Notes under the pieces: model-generated
The model's database searches: none
Told to the model about the DNA's origin: nothing
What the model saw: only the letters and a program-made list of their open reading frames with translations
Program-made: the position numbers and the translations under genes
Shown here: positions 1-8,736 of the stretch, piece by piece
How the letters are laid out: the number at the start of each line of letters is the position of its first letter
Position numbering within the stretch: position 1 is the first letter of the stretch
Source of the DNA: Sphingobium sp. CR2-8
Lineage (GTDB): Bacteria > Pseudomonadota > Alphaproteobacteria > Sphingomonadales > Sphingomonadaceae
Assembly: GCF_035818615.1 (NCBI RefSeq)
Contig: NZ_JAYKZY010000002.1
Location: forward strand, 3,164,501-3,228,500
Length of the DNA stretch: 64,000 nt
Direction of reading: 5' to 3'

Positions 1-361
1 TTTGCGTGCCGCCATTGGGCTCAAGGATCTGGCCGATAGTCGCGCCGACTTTCGCATCCACGATCTCGCCCGCCGCCTCCATCGCCCAGAGGACAGTGCC
101 GAAGAAGAAGCCGATGGCAATGCCGATCCCGGCCTCCCGAAACAACATCATCGCCCAGCCGAAGGTGCCGATATTCTGCACCATGAAATTGGGCTGGAGC
201 GCGAAGGCGACGCCGCCGAAGGTCAGGATGATGCCGTTGCGCACGGTCGCGGGGATGATCGATTGCGCGAACAGCGGCATGATGGCGAAGGCGAAGCCGA
301 AGCGGGCGGACGCGATGCCGACCAGCAGCAATTCGCCCATCCATCCCGGTACACCCTGCAT
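1..361 (-). CDS. sctT: SctT, type III secretion export gate protein (partial, cut by window edge)
   Basis: Inner-membrane export-gate subunit of the SctT/FliR family, which forms the export pore with SctR and SctS. About 120 N-terminal residues are visible and the rest lies beyond base 1. The visible part is almost entirely hydrophobic helices, including a segment reading FAFAIMPLFAQSIIP, as at the start of family members. The ATG at 361 is 12 bases after the sctS stop; an in-frame GTG at 373 overlaps that stop and could be the start instead. It is the last visible gene of the leftward operon sctU-fliO-sctQ-sctR-sctS-sctT. The assignment rests on order and hydrophobic pattern. Confidence 0.85.
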   Translation of the reverse strand, partial: MQGVPGWMGELLLVGIASARFGFAFAIMPLFAQSIIPATVRNGIILTFGGVAFALQPNFMVQNIGTFGWAMMLFREAGIGIAIGFFFGTVLWAMEAAGEIVDAKVGATIGQILEPNGGTQ

Positions 362-372
362 ATCCGCGGCCA

Positions 373-642
373 CTATTGCCGGACCATCGCGGGAAAATTG
401 GTGAAGATGGTGTCGCCATAGCGATAGAGGCTGCCCGCGAGCAGCGAGGCGGTCAGGAAGATGGTCGCCACGATCGCAAAGAATTTAAGCGTATATTGCA
501 GCGTCTGTTCCTGAAGCTGCGTCGCCGCCTGCACCAGCGCGACGAGCAGGCCGACCGCCGACGCCGCGACGATCGGCGGGGCGGACATCAGCAGGACGAG
601 CCATAGCGCGTCGATGGTCATGCGCACGATGCTGTCAGACAT
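373..642 (-). CDS. sctS: SctS, type III secretion export gate protein
   Basis: Small inner-membrane protein of the YscS/FliQ family, part of the export gate with SctR and SctT. Its 89 residues are the usual length. Two hydrophobic helices are visible (about residues 12-38 and 50-72) around a short polar loop with QLQEQTL, the family's conserved Q-rich loop. The start overlaps the end of sctR by 8 bases, so the two are probably translationally coupled. The order R-S-T is invariant in flagellar and injectisome operons and supports the call. Confidence 0.95.
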   Translation of the reverse strand: MSDSIVRMTIDALWLVLLMSAPPIVAASAVGLLVALVQAATQLQEQTLQYTLKFFAIVATIFLTASLLAGSLYRYGDTIFTNFPAMVRQ

Positions 643-1285
643 AAGACAGCACCAGACCGTGGGACAGCTTCACCCAGCCGTCGATCAGCACGAACAACAA
701 TATCTTGAACGGCAGGGATATGGTGACGGGGGACAGCATCATCATGCCCATCGCCAGCAATATGTTGGAGATGACGAGGTCGATCACCAGGAACGGCAGG
801 AAGATCAGGAAGCCGATCTGGAAGGCGACAGTCAGTTCCCGCACGATGAAGGCGGGGACGACGACGATGAAGTCGGTGGCGCTGGCGGCGGTCGTGTTAG
901 TCTGCTTCGACACGCGCTGTTGCGTGCGCAGGAAGAAGGCGCGCTCGTCGGCCGCGCTATGTTTGATGAGGAAGGCCCGCAAAGGCTCCTTCGCGCGGTC
1001 GGCGGCGGAGAAGATTTCGCTGGTCTGGGACGGCATGGTCTGCTGACCCGATGCCTGCGCCATCTGCTGCATCGTGGGATACATGACATAGACGGACAGA
1101 ACGAGCGCCATGCCGTTCAGGACGACGTTGGGCGGCACCTGTTGCAAGCCCAGCGCATTGCGCAGCAGGCTCAGGACCACGACGATCTTGGTGAAACTGG
1201 TCACCATCACCGCGAAAAAAGGCGCAAGCGCGATGAGAACGACGACGACAAGGGCGCTGCCAGGCGTGAAGGCGGATACGTCCAT
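635..1285 (-). CDS. sctR: SctR, type III secretion export gate protein
   Basis: Inner-membrane core of the type III export apparatus, YscR/FliP family. At 216 residues it matches non-flagellar members, which lack the longer N-terminal region of FliP. Visible features are an N-terminal hydrophobic helix, the block SFTKIVVVLSLLRNALG, the motif QVPPNVVLNG, and C-terminal helices containing FQIGFLIFLPFLVIDLV and a conserved MGMMMLSP stretch. It lies 5 bases after the SctQ C-terminal gene and overlaps sctS. Confidence 0.97.
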   Translation of the reverse strand: MDVSAFTPGSALVVVVLIALAPFFAVMVTSFTKIVVVLSLLRNALGLQQVPPNVVLNGMALVLSVYVMYPTMQQMAQASGQQTMPSQTSEIFSAADRAKEPLRAFLIKHSAADERAFFLRTQQRVSKQTNTTAASATDFIVVVPAFIVRELTVAFQIGFLIFLPFLVIDLVISNILLAMGMMMLSPVTISLPFKILLFVLIDGWVKLSHGLVLSYV

Positions 1286-1290
1286 GCGAC

Positions 1291-1569
1291 TTAACCCTCC
1301 TTCAGGATGGTTTCGATGAGGACGCCATAGCTGTCGCCCACGGACACGATCTGCCCGGTGGCGATGGCGCGGTTGCCCGCCAGAATGCGGACGGCGAGCG
1401 CGCCGTCGCGATCCTGGAGCGGCAGGAACGCGCCGTCCTGCATCGCCTGAAGCCGGGCGAGCGGCACGTCCGCCGGGTCCAGTTCGAAGCGCAGTGGTAC
1501 GGCGAAGGCATCCTGCGCGAAGGGGGCGTTGGATGGTGCGGCAATCGGGGCGTCGGCTAGGCTGTCCAT
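1291..1569 (-). CDS. sctQ: SctQ C-terminal / FliN-like SpoA-domain C-ring protein
   Basis: Small cytoplasmic C-ring component of 92 residues. The C-terminal half (about residues 45-92) fits a SpoA/surface-presentation-of-antigens domain, with an LQDRDGALAVRILAGNRAIATG pattern followed by VSVGDSYGVLIE. In several systems this part is made from an internal start within sctQ. Here it is a separate reading frame 11 bases downstream of a longer SctQ-like gene, a split resembling FliM/FliN or HrcQA/HrcQB. Position before sctR supports the call. The N-terminal half is low-complexity. Confidence 0.8.
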   Translation of the reverse strand: MDSLADAPIAAPSNAPFAQDAFAVPLRFELDPADVPLARLQAMQDGAFLPLQDRDGALAVRILAGNRAIATGQIVSVGDSYGVLIETILKEG

Positions 1570-1580
1570 GGCTTCGTCCT

Positions 1581-2240
1581 CTATTGTGATGATGATCGGT
1601 GATCGGACCGGAATTGGCGGTCCTGCGGGCTTATCCGGCCGCGCATCGGTGGGGCGCCGGGCCGGATGAGGCTCGCGGACAAAGGCGCGGCGCCGATCAG
1701 CAGAAGGTCCCCGGGGGCCAGCGCGGCGGCATCGGTGGGTGACAGGCGGGGGCCGTCCAGGATCATGCGGACCGGTAAGGGTATATGGCTCACCAGCGTG
1801 GGCGCGAGCGGCGCGGCCGTCGGCAGAAAGGGGGTATTAGGGGCCAAGGCCAGTTCGATCCTCGCGGTCGCGCCTGCGTCTATCCGCGCCACCAGCGTGG
1901 CAGGATCGGCGCGCGCGCCCATGGCGGACGGGACGAGCGTCAGACCGAGCGCGCTCTCGATTGCGCTGAGCAGCGGATCGGCCCGGTCGAGCAGATCGGC
2001 CATGGCCGGACCGTCCGTAGCGTCCATGTGGACGGCTCGGCCATCGAGGCGCAGGATGCGGAAGGCGAAGGCTTCGTCGCAGTGGAACCAGTCCCCGCCC
2101 CCTGCCGGATCAGCAGGAAAGGCGGCGATCAGGGTTGCGCCATCAACGACCCGGCCGCACAGCGCCATCGGCAGCGCCTGCCGCAGATGGGCTTCATCGA
2201 CCGAGATGGCGGGGAAGCGAGGCTTGGTATGGGCGGTCAT
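1581..2240 (-). CDS. sctQ: SctQ-like C-ring protein, N-terminal part
   Basis: Probable cytoplasmic sorting-platform protein of 219 residues, encoded just before the FliN-like gene. The sequence is Ala/Pro-rich and diverged. I see no sharp motif, but a C-terminal region (VSHIPLPVRMILDGPRLS, then a LAPGDLLLIG stretch) resembles a SpoA1 module, in which short beta strands alternate with GD turns. The chosen ATG overlaps the stop of the FliO-like gene (ATGA). A longer frame to 2288 would overlap that gene more and lacks support. The call depends largely on position and on the partner gene. Confidence 0.7.
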   Translation of the reverse strand: MTAHTKPRFPAISVDEAHLRQALPMALCGRVVDGATLIAAFPADPAGGGDWFHCDEAFAFRILRLDGRAVHMDATDGPAMADLLDRADPLLSAIESALGLTLVPSAMGARADPATLVARIDAGATARIELALAPNTPFLPTAAPLAPTLVSHIPLPVRMILDGPRLSPTDAAALAPGDLLLIGAAPLSASLIRPGAPPMRGRISPQDRQFRSDHRSSSQ

Positions 2241-2545
2241 GACAGGGGGTGACCCAGCGGGTTGGCGGGCGCCTTGCCTTCCGGCCACCGGGCAAGCAGG
2301 CTGATGCCGCCTGCCGTGACGCCGACCAGCATCACTTCGCCGCGCACTTCGACCAGGGCGATGCGTTCGCGCTGGCCCACCGCCATGGCGCGCAGGAAGC
2401 GGATCGGCTGTTCGCCCACTTCGCCGCCCTGGAAGCGGTCGTTCCAGCGGCGCAGCAATTTGATCGCGACCCAGGCCAGGCCCAGCACCACGGCCAGCGC
2501 CAGCACCACCGACAGGAGGCTGAGGAAGAAAGTGCCTGCGTTCAT
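2237..2545 (-). CDS. FliO-like membrane protein in the type III operon
   Basis: A 102-residue protein with one N-terminal transmembrane helix (about residues 8-28) followed by a basic stretch (KLLRRW) and a soluble tail of short strands (LRAMAVGQRERIALVEVRGEVMLVGV). This is the architecture of the FliO/MopB family: one helix, then a small domain in which a 'GQRERIALVEV' segment is typical. FliO helps assemble the FliP/FliR gate in flagella and is normally absent from injectisomes. It overlaps sctU and sctQ by ATGA junctions and is therefore part of the operon. Family assignment is from pattern only. Confidence 0.7.
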   Translation of the reverse strand: MNAGTFFLSLLSVVLALAVVLGLAWVAIKLLRRWNDRFQGGEVGEQPIRFLRAMAVGQRERIALVEVRGEVMLVGVTAGGISLLARWPEGKAPANPLGHPLS

Positions 2546-3683
2546 GCCATAGTCTCCGTCATGCTATCCTCTCGCAAAGGCGTTTCCAGTCCGTCGCGCG
2601 CGCGACGCGCCCACAGGATGATTTCCGCAATCGCGTCGAAACTGTCGCGGGGGATGGGGCCGCCGACTTCGCTTTCGGCCCAGATGCCGCGCGCCAGACC
2701 GATGTTGCGGACGATCGGCACGCCCTGCGCTTCGGCTTCGGCGCGCATCGCGGCGGCCAGTGGTCCTTCCCCTTTGCCGCGATCATCGGAACGGGGCAGT
2801 CTTCGGGATCATAATCGAGCGCGATGGCGAGATGGGTCGGGTTGGTGAGCAGCACATTGGCCTTGCCCGCCGCGCCGATGGCGTTCTGGTTCGCCCATTC
2901 CTCATGCAACTGCCGGCGTTGGGCGCGAACCATGGGATCGCCCTCATTATCCTTATATTCCTGCTTGATGTCGCGGCGGCTCATGCGCAGCTTCTTGATG
3001 AAGCGGTGATGCTGCCAGGCGCGATCGACCCCGGCGACGAGTAGGAAGACCCCGCAGGTCCAGGCGAAGAGCTGGATCGACAGCGAGCGGATGAGTTCCA
3101 GCATTGCGCCCGCGACCTTGTCGCCATGATGGGCCACAGGGGACCAGCCCGCGGTCTGGATGAGGCTGATGAAAGCGTCGGCCGATCGCCAGAGAATGAC
3201 CGTCGCAATGATGAGGATGAGGGCGGCCTTCGCTACCGTCTTGGCCAGCTCGACCAGATTGTCGATGCTGAACATCTTCTTGAACCCTTCGACCGGGTTC
3301 AGCTTGTCGAGCGAGGGCTTGAGCTTTTCGGTCGTCATCACCGCGCCGACCTGAAGAAATTCAGCGAGCACACCGATGATGGCGGCCGGACCCAGGATCA
3401 GCAGACTGACCGTTATCAGGACCAGAAACGCGGCCCAGCCGAGCATCGGCGCGGCGCGATCGAACGGCATGGATGTCGCGGTGCCGACCGTGTCGGTCAT
3501 CAGCGCCGTGATCTGATTCCCGGCATAGCCTGCCGCAAATAGCAGCAACAGGAACCACAGGATCATGCCGACAGCGGGGCCGACATCCTTTGATCGTGCG
3601 ACGTCGCCCTTGCGCCGGGCATCGCGCAGTCGCTTGGGCGTTGGCTTCTCGGTCTTGTCGCCGCCGTCGTTCTTTTCGGCCAT
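2542..3683 (-). pseudogene. sctU: SctU, type III secretion switch protein, interrupted by a one-base frameshift
   Basis: Autocleaving inner-membrane switch protein of the YscU/FlhB family. The N-terminal frame shows the basic start (DKTEKPTPKRLRDARRKG), four membrane helices and the cleavage motif NPTH. After IAAKGK the frame is lost at about 2765. The neighbouring frame then supplies the conserved C-terminal region (GVPIVRN, LARGIW, IPRDSFDAIAEIILWA) and ends by overlapping the FliO-like gene. The span is 1142 bases; adding one base gives 381 codons, a normal length. Expected KGKGPLAAAM needs GGG where the sequence has GG. The start at 3683 is preceded by GGAG; an upstream in-frame ATG is less likely. 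Sequencing error or real inactivation cannot be separated here. Confidence 0.9.
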
Positions 3684-4166
3684 ATGTCGCTCCACACGGT
3701 CGCAGGCCGCCATGCGGCCGTCGATGACAGATATGATGTGATTGAAACTGGGCGATAAATGCTGGCAATAAGAGCCAAAGCACAGTTATGAAATACGTGT
3801 GTGGACGGAAGTAAAAGTCCCGATCTATTCCCGCATCGTCAACCCTTCAGATCGGAATCGGGATGAACCGTTTGCATCAGGCGATGTTACGATGTCGATA
3901 CGGACTTTCATGAAAATGTCATTTCGTGATGACGGAAATGTCACGGTTCCATAAGAAATTTTATCTCGGCTCGCCTCGTCGCCTTGCTGACACGATCCGT
4001 CTCGCAAAGATGGTTTGAGAAAATTTCCGCGGCAACAACGCCTCCGCCGATGCGCCTTCTTGCGGATCGGCACTCGCAATATATCTAAATATTACTTTGA
4101 AACTGTACTGCCCAGGACGAATCGAGAATTTGGTGTGTGGACGTCACCAGATGGGAGATCGTCATC
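3684..4166. promoter_or_regulatory. Divergent promoter region between the two type III operons
   Basis: This 483-base gap separates the leftward sctU operon from the rightward lytic transglycosylase-sctV operon, so it should hold both promoters. It is visibly AT-richer than its flanks. I found no convincing plant-pathogen hrp-type (PIP-box) or sigma-54 element. Around 3905-3950 there are two TGTCA-containing stretches and an imperfect palindrome with TTTCGT and ACGGAAA arms, which could be an operator. An open frame at 3825-4079 on the minus strand has no recognisable product and is not called. Confidence 0.5.
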
Positions 4167-4961
4167 ATGCGTATCCGTTCGAATATAATAGTTAGTTTAC
4201 CAATATTATTTGCAGCTACTGCTATTGCGAATCCAGCCGTTGCTGGAGGCGTCAGCTGGCGGGACATCGATTTCAAGTCCTGCCCGCTCAACAGCACGCT
4301 GCGCGTTGCGCAAGGCAGCAGCATGGTCGATTCCATGGCGTTGCAGGGCTGCGCAGCGCGTATCGTCGTGGCGCCCCGCGCCCCGATACAGGGGGCGCCC
4401 GATGTGGCGCGCATCATCGGCGTGAAGGAAGACAAGCCCAAAAAGCGGGCCAAAAGCCGTGACGGCAAACTGGCGGAGCCGCCGCCGGGCACGGTGCGGA
4501 TCAGCGCGATGCTGGACCGCCCCGTCCGCATCGGCCGGATGAACGGGCGGACCGTCAGCACGTTCGACCCGCATATCCTGGCGAGCGCACGGGCGCATCG
4601 GATCGATCCGCTGTTCCTGCATGCGATCATCGGGACGGAATCGACCTATATGCCAAGCGCCGTGTCCCATGTCGGCGCGCGCGGGCTGATGCAGATCATG
4701 CCGGGCACCGGCGCGCGTTTCGGCGTCGCGACGGACGCCCTTTATGATCCAGCCACCAATATCGAGACTGGCGCGCGGCTGATCAAGTCGCTCCAGAAGC
4801 GCTATGGCAAGGATTTCAACCTGATCCTGGCCGCCTATAATGCGGGCGAAGGCGCCGTGGCGCGCTATGGCAACGCCATTCCACCCTATCGCGAAACGCA
4901 GGATTATGTCGTCAAGGTCATGAACCGCTACGCCGCGCTGCGCGCCGCGCCGGGGATCTGA
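4167..4961 (+). CDS. Lytic transglycosylase of the type III secretion locus
   Basis: Periplasmic peptidoglycan-cleaving enzyme of the SLT family, probably opening the wall for needle-complex assembly. The ATG at 4167 follows GGGAGA at good spacing and gives a signal peptide ending near ANPAVAGG; an upstream ATG at 4137 would bury it. The C-terminal catalytic domain (about residues 140-255) has HAIIGTESTYMPSAVS with the catalytic Glu, then GARGLMQIMPGTG, and AAYNAGEGAV, the three SLT signatures. The middle region is a basic, low-complexity linker. It starts the rightward operon, 2 bases before sctV, as specialised transglycosylases often do in type III clusters. Confidence 0.92.
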   Translation: MRIRSNIIVSLPILFAATAIANPAVAGGVSWRDIDFKSCPLNSTLRVAQGSSMVDSMALQGCAARIVVAPRAPIQGAPDVARIIGVKEDKPKKRAKSRDGKLAEPPPGTVRISAMLDRPVRIGRMNGRTVSTFDPHILASARAHRIDPLFLHAIIGTESTYMPSAVSHVGARGLMQIMPGTGARFGVATDALYDPATNIETGARLIKSLQKRYGKDFNLILAAYNAGEGAVARYGNAIPPYRETQDYVVKVMNRYAALRAAPGI

Positions 4962-4963
4962 AC

Positions 4964-6934
4964 ATGACCGCCCGCACCCTGTTCGCCCGGCTGCCGCTGG
5001 CCGCGATCCGCCCAGCCGACCTGATGCTGATCGCAGGCGTCGTCGCGATCGTCGCACTGTTGATCCTGCCGTTGCCGACATTGGTGATCGACATGTTGGT
5101 CGCGACCAATATCGCCATTGGCCTGCTGCTGCTGCTATCGACGCTGCATATTTCCAAGCCGCTGGATTTTTCGACTTTTCCGACGGTCCTGTTGCTGACG
5201 ACGCTGTTCCGGCTGTCGCTGTCGATCGCGACGACGCGGATGATCCTGACCACGGCCGAAGGCGGCCACATCATCCAGCAGTTCGGCGAGATGGTGGCGG
5301 GCGGCAATCTGATCGTCGGGCTGGTCGTGTTCCTGATCATTACCGTCGTGCAGTTCATCGTCATATCCAAGGGCGCCGAACGCGTGGCCGAAGTCGCCGC
5401 CCGGTTCAGCCTGGACGCGATGCCCGGCAAGCAATTGTCGATCGACAGCGACCTGCGATCGGGGCTGGTGGGCAAGGACGAAGCGCGCGAGCGCCGCCGC
5501 GTGCTGGAGCAGGAAAGCAAGCTGCACGGCAGCCTGGACGGCGCGATGAAGTTCGTGAAGGGCGACGCCATCGCCTCTATCGTCATCGTGCTGATCAACC
5601 TGATCGGCGGCCTGGCCGTCGGTGTGTTCAGCCATGGGATGGAAGCCGGGCAGGCCATGCAGGTCTTTTCCATCCTGACCATCGGCGACGGATTGGTCGC
5701 GCAGATTCCCGCTCTGTTCAGCGCCATGGCGGCCGGCCTGCTGGTGACGCGCACGACCGATGAAAGCCGCGACGGCAGCCTTGGTCCCGCCATCGTCCAT
5801 CAGATCGGCAGCAAGCCCAAGGTGCTGGTCCCCGCCGCCTTCCTGTGCCTGTTGATGGCGCTGATCCCCGGCTTTCCCGCCGCCGTGTTCATCGGCATCG
5901 CCATTGCGCTGGGCGCATCGGCCGCCTGGCAGCATCCGGTGTCGAAGGCCTGGATTTTGGGCAAGACCGCGCGGTTCGACACGAGCGAAAAGCCCCTGCC
6001 CGCCGCGATGACAGCCACGCCCGCCGCGCCGCGCCCGGTGCGCCCGCTGGTGCTGGATATCGCTGCGCCGACGATGGACGTGGAGATGGCCGAACGGTTG
6101 CGGCTGCGCTTCACCGGCGTGCTGGAGCAGGTGCAGGATCGGCTGGGCCTGCCCATGCCTGCGGGCGAAATGACGACGCGGCTGTTGCCCGAAGGCGAGT
6201 CCGCGCGCTGGGCGCTGTTCGCCTTCGAAGCGCCGGTCGGATCGGGGATCGTCGAAAGCGGCGGGTCGCTGGAGGATGCCATGGCGACCGCAGTCGATGC
6301 GTTGCTGCGCCGCCACGCCGCGCGCTTCCTGGGGCTTCAGGAAACCACTGCGATGCTCAACCGCCTGGGCGCGGACTATCCCGACCTGGTCAAGGAAGTC
6401 GTCCGCGCGGTGTCCAGCCCCCGTATCGCCGAAGTGCTGAGATTGCTTGCCGAAGAGGAGGTCTGTTTGCGGAATATGCGTGACGTCTTGGAAGCCATCG
6501 CCGAAATCGGCCAGTCGGAACGCAATGCCGTGCCGATCGCCGACCGGACCCGCGTTGCGTTGCGCCGCTATATCTCCGCGCCGCATATGGCCGATGGCCG
6601 CTTCCCCGTACTGGTCGTGGGTGGACGGCTGGAGCGCTTCTTCCGCGACAGCCTGCAATCTGTCGAGGGCGTGCCTCATCTGGCGATGGCACCGGACCAT
6701 GCCCGCGCGCTGATCGACATGATCCGCCAGGAATGCGGCAAATGCGGTGCGCGCGCTATCGTCACCGCCTATGATCTGCGCCGTCCGCTGCGCCAGTTGA
6801 CGGCGGGCGACCTCTTCGGCCTGCCGGTGCTGTGCTATAATGAATTGACGCCCGCCTTGCCGCTGGATGTCGTCGGCACGCTGGACCGGACCCCCGACGC
6901 GATCGAGGAACAGCCGATGGAGGCCGCCGCATGA
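4964..6934 (+). CDS. sctV: SctV, major export apparatus protein
   Basis: Inner-membrane export gate of the YscV/FlhA family that forms the nonameric cytoplasmic ring receiving substrates. Its 656 residues are slightly short for the family. The N-terminal half has about seven to eight hydrophobic helices and classic family stretches (DFSTFPTVLLLTTLFRLSLS; VVFLIITVVQFIVISKGAER; ARFSLDAMPGKQ). The C-terminal cytoplasmic domain begins near residue 340 and includes LNRLGADYPDLVKEVV. A GGGGAT ribosome site lies in the end of the preceding gene. The stop overlaps sctC by 4 bases. Confidence 0.97.
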   Translation: MTARTLFARLPLAAIRPADLMLIAGVVAIVALLILPLPTLVIDMLVATNIAIGLLLLLSTLHISKPLDFSTFPTVLLLTTLFRLSLSIATTRMILTTAEGGHIIQQFGEMVAGGNLIVGLVVFLIITVVQFIVISKGAERVAEVAARFSLDAMPGKQLSIDSDLRSGLVGKDEARERRRVLEQESKLHGSLDGAMKFVKGDAIASIVIVLINLIGGLAVGVFSHGMEAGQAMQVFSILTIGDGLVAQIPALFSAMAAGLLVTRTTDESRDGSLGPAIVHQIGSKPKVLVPAAFLCLLMALIPGFPAAVFIGIAIALGASAAWQHPVSKAWILGKTARFDTSEKPLPAAMTATPAAPRPVRPLVLDIAAPTMDVEMAERLRLRFTGVLEQVQDRLGLPMPAGEMTTRLLPEGESARWALFAFEAPVGSGIVESGGSLEDAMATAVDALLRRHAARFLGLQETTAMLNRLGADYPDLVKEVVRAVSSPRIAEVLRLLAEEEVCLRNMRDVLEAIAEIGQSERNAVPIADRTRVALRRYISAPHMADGRFPVLVVGGRLERFFRDSLQSVEGVPHLAMAPDHARALIDMIRQECGKCGARAIVTAYDLRRPLRQLTAGDLFGLPVLCYNELTPALPLDVVGTLDRTPDAIEEQPMEAAA

Positions 6935-8736
6935 AGCGCGCCCTGTCCCTGGGCGTGATGGCGCTGGCGCTTGCCACGACACCGCTCCACGCCGCCGAGC
7001 CGCCCTTTGGCGACAAGAAGGTGAATATCAGCGCGCGCGATCAGCCGGCCGCCGATTTCCTGAACCAGTTCTTCGCCGCATCCGGCCTGAAAGTGGCGGT
7101 CAACGGATCGGTCGCGGGCAAGATCAACGGGCGCTTTTCCGGCGTGCCCGCCGACATTTGGCAACAAGTGTCCAGCGCCTTCAACCTGATCGCCTATTAT
7201 GACGGCGTGGTCGTGACCGTGTATAACGCCAACGACGTGGAAAGCCGGACGATGACCGTCGCACCGGGCCGTGCATCCGACCTGTCGAGCGCAGTGGCGC
7301 GGGGGCGGCTGAGCGACGCCAACAACCGGGTGCGGATTACGTCCGCCGAAGCGGTGCTGGCGACGGGCGTGCCACGCTTCCTGGACCAGGTGCAGCAGAT
7401 CGCGACCGCCTTGCCCCGCACCGCGGTGCGCGAGCAGCCGGGTGCGGTCGCCATCGCGCCGGGGCAGGCCCAGCCGCTGACCCCGGGTGGCATCGACCCC
7501 TATGAATTGCGCGTCTTCTACCTGCGCTATGCGCGGGCGGACGATACGACGCTCAGCACCGGCGATCGGCAGGTCCGGGTGCCGGGCGTGGGCACCACGG
7601 TGTCGCGGATCATGGGCGACGGCATGCCGATCGGCACGGTCGGCGGCAGCTATGGCGAGCAGCAGGTGCGGCAGTCGGTGCCGCGGCTGATGGGCAAGGG
7701 GCTGGACAGCGTGCGCCCCGATGCGTCGCGATCGACGCCCTATGATAATGACGAAGAGGATTATCTGGGCCTGCCGCCGGGTGGTGGTTCGGCGCAGGCG
7801 GCCCAGCCGCTGCCGCAGACGGGGCCGCGTATCACCACCGATCCGTCGCTGAACGCCGTGATCGTGCGCGACCGGCCGGAAAATATGCCCGCTTATGAAG
7901 GGCTGGTCCGGTCGCTGGACGTCGCGCCGCAGATCGTGGAGCTGGAAGCAACGATCATCGACATCAATGTCGACAAGTTGAGGGAATTGGGGATCAACTG
8001 GCGGATCGGCAATGGCGATTTCAGCGCGCTGTTCGGTGGCGACGTGGTGCGCCGCACCGGCAATCCGCTGACTGACGCAGTGATTTCGGGCAGCGGCCAG
8101 GCCAATCGCGGCCTGTCCCTGTCCGGTATCATCGGATCGAACAACCAGTTTATCGGCCGGATCAACGCGCTGGAGGAAAAGGGCGCGGCCAAGATCGTGT
8201 CCCGTCCGCAGCTGGTCACCCTGTCCAATGTCGAGGCAGTGTTCGATCGCACCCGCACCTTCTATGTCCGGGTGGCAGGCGATCGGCAGGTGGATTTGTT
8301 CAACGTGACGGCGGGCACCACCCTGCGCGTCAATCCGCATGTGCTGGTCGACAATGGCCAGCCGCGCATCCGCATGGTCGTGAATGTCGAGGACGGCGCG
8401 CTGCTGGACGGCACGGTAGACCGCATCCCAGTGGTCGAGCGGGCCAGCGTCAATACGCAGGCACTGATCGCCGAAGGCGAAAGCCTGTTGCTGGGCGGTC
8501 TGACCGTCAACAGCGACATGGATGCGGAAAGCGCGATCCCCGTGCTGGGGCAAATCCCCGTATTGGGCGAATTGTTCAAGACGCGCTCCAAGCGCCGCCA
8601 GCATACCGAGCGACTGTTCCTGATTTCGCCGCGCATCACACGCCTGGACACCCCCAGTGCGCCAGCGCCCGCGCCCACGAAACTGGGCGTCGCCCGGGTT
8701 AAACCGCCGCAAGTCATCGTGGAGAGCGTGCAATGA
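6931..8736 (+). CDS. sctC: SctC, outer-membrane secretin of the type III system
   Basis: Outer-membrane ring of the injectisome, and the gene that identifies this cluster as non-flagellar. It is 601 residues. A signal peptide (cleavage near LHAAE) is followed by the N0/N1 region (VNISARDQPAADFLNQFF; LKVAVNGSVAGKINGRFSG). The C-terminal secretin barrel domain begins around residue 400 and includes VSRPQLVTLSNVEAVFD and VERASVNTQALIAEGESLLLGGL. It overlaps sctV and sctD by 4 bases each. No pilotin gene was noticed nearby. Confidence 0.96.
   Translation: MKRALSLGVMALALATTPLHAAEPPFGDKKVNISARDQPAADFLNQFFAASGLKVAVNGSVAGKINGRFSGVPADIWQQVSSAFNLIAYYDGVVVTVYNANDVESRTMTVAPGRASDLSSAVARGRLSDANNRVRITSAEAVLATGVPRFLDQVQQIATALPRTAVREQPGAVAIAPGQAQPLTPGGIDPYELRVFYLRYARADDTTLSTGDRQVRVPGVGTTVSRIMGDGMPIGTVGGSYGEQQVRQSVPRLMGKGLDSVRPDASRSTPYDNDEEDYLGLPPGGGSAQAAQPLPQTGPRITTDPSLNAVIVRDRPENMPAYEGLVRSLDVAPQIVELEATIIDINVDKLRELGINWRIGNGDFSALFGGDVVRRTGNPLTDAVISGSGQANRGLSLSGIIGSNNQFIGRINALEEKGAAKIVSRPQLVTLSNVEAVFDRTRTFYVRVAGDRQVDLFNVTAGTTLRVNPHVLVDNGQPRIRMVVNVEDGALLDGTVDRIPVVERASVNTQALIAEGESLLLGGLTVNSDMDAESAIPVLGQIPVLGELFKTRSKRRQHTERLFLISPRITRLDTPSAPAPAPTKLGVARVKPPQVIVESVQ

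Noticed and set aside
2542..3683. Programmed ribosomal frameshifting in sctU
   Set aside because: No slippery heptamer or downstream structure was recognised, and three other genes show the same kind of one-base loss in homopolymers.
3825..4079. 84-codon frame in the type III divergent region
   Set aside because: No ribosome site, no family, and located where promoters are expected.
5135..6982. Long minus-strand open frames opposite sctV and sctC (5135-6982, 6835-8733) and sctC/sctD (8262-10046)
   Set aside because: They are antisense shadows of confidently identified genes in GC-rich DNA; the translations are rich in Arg, His, Gln and Gly without any fold pattern.
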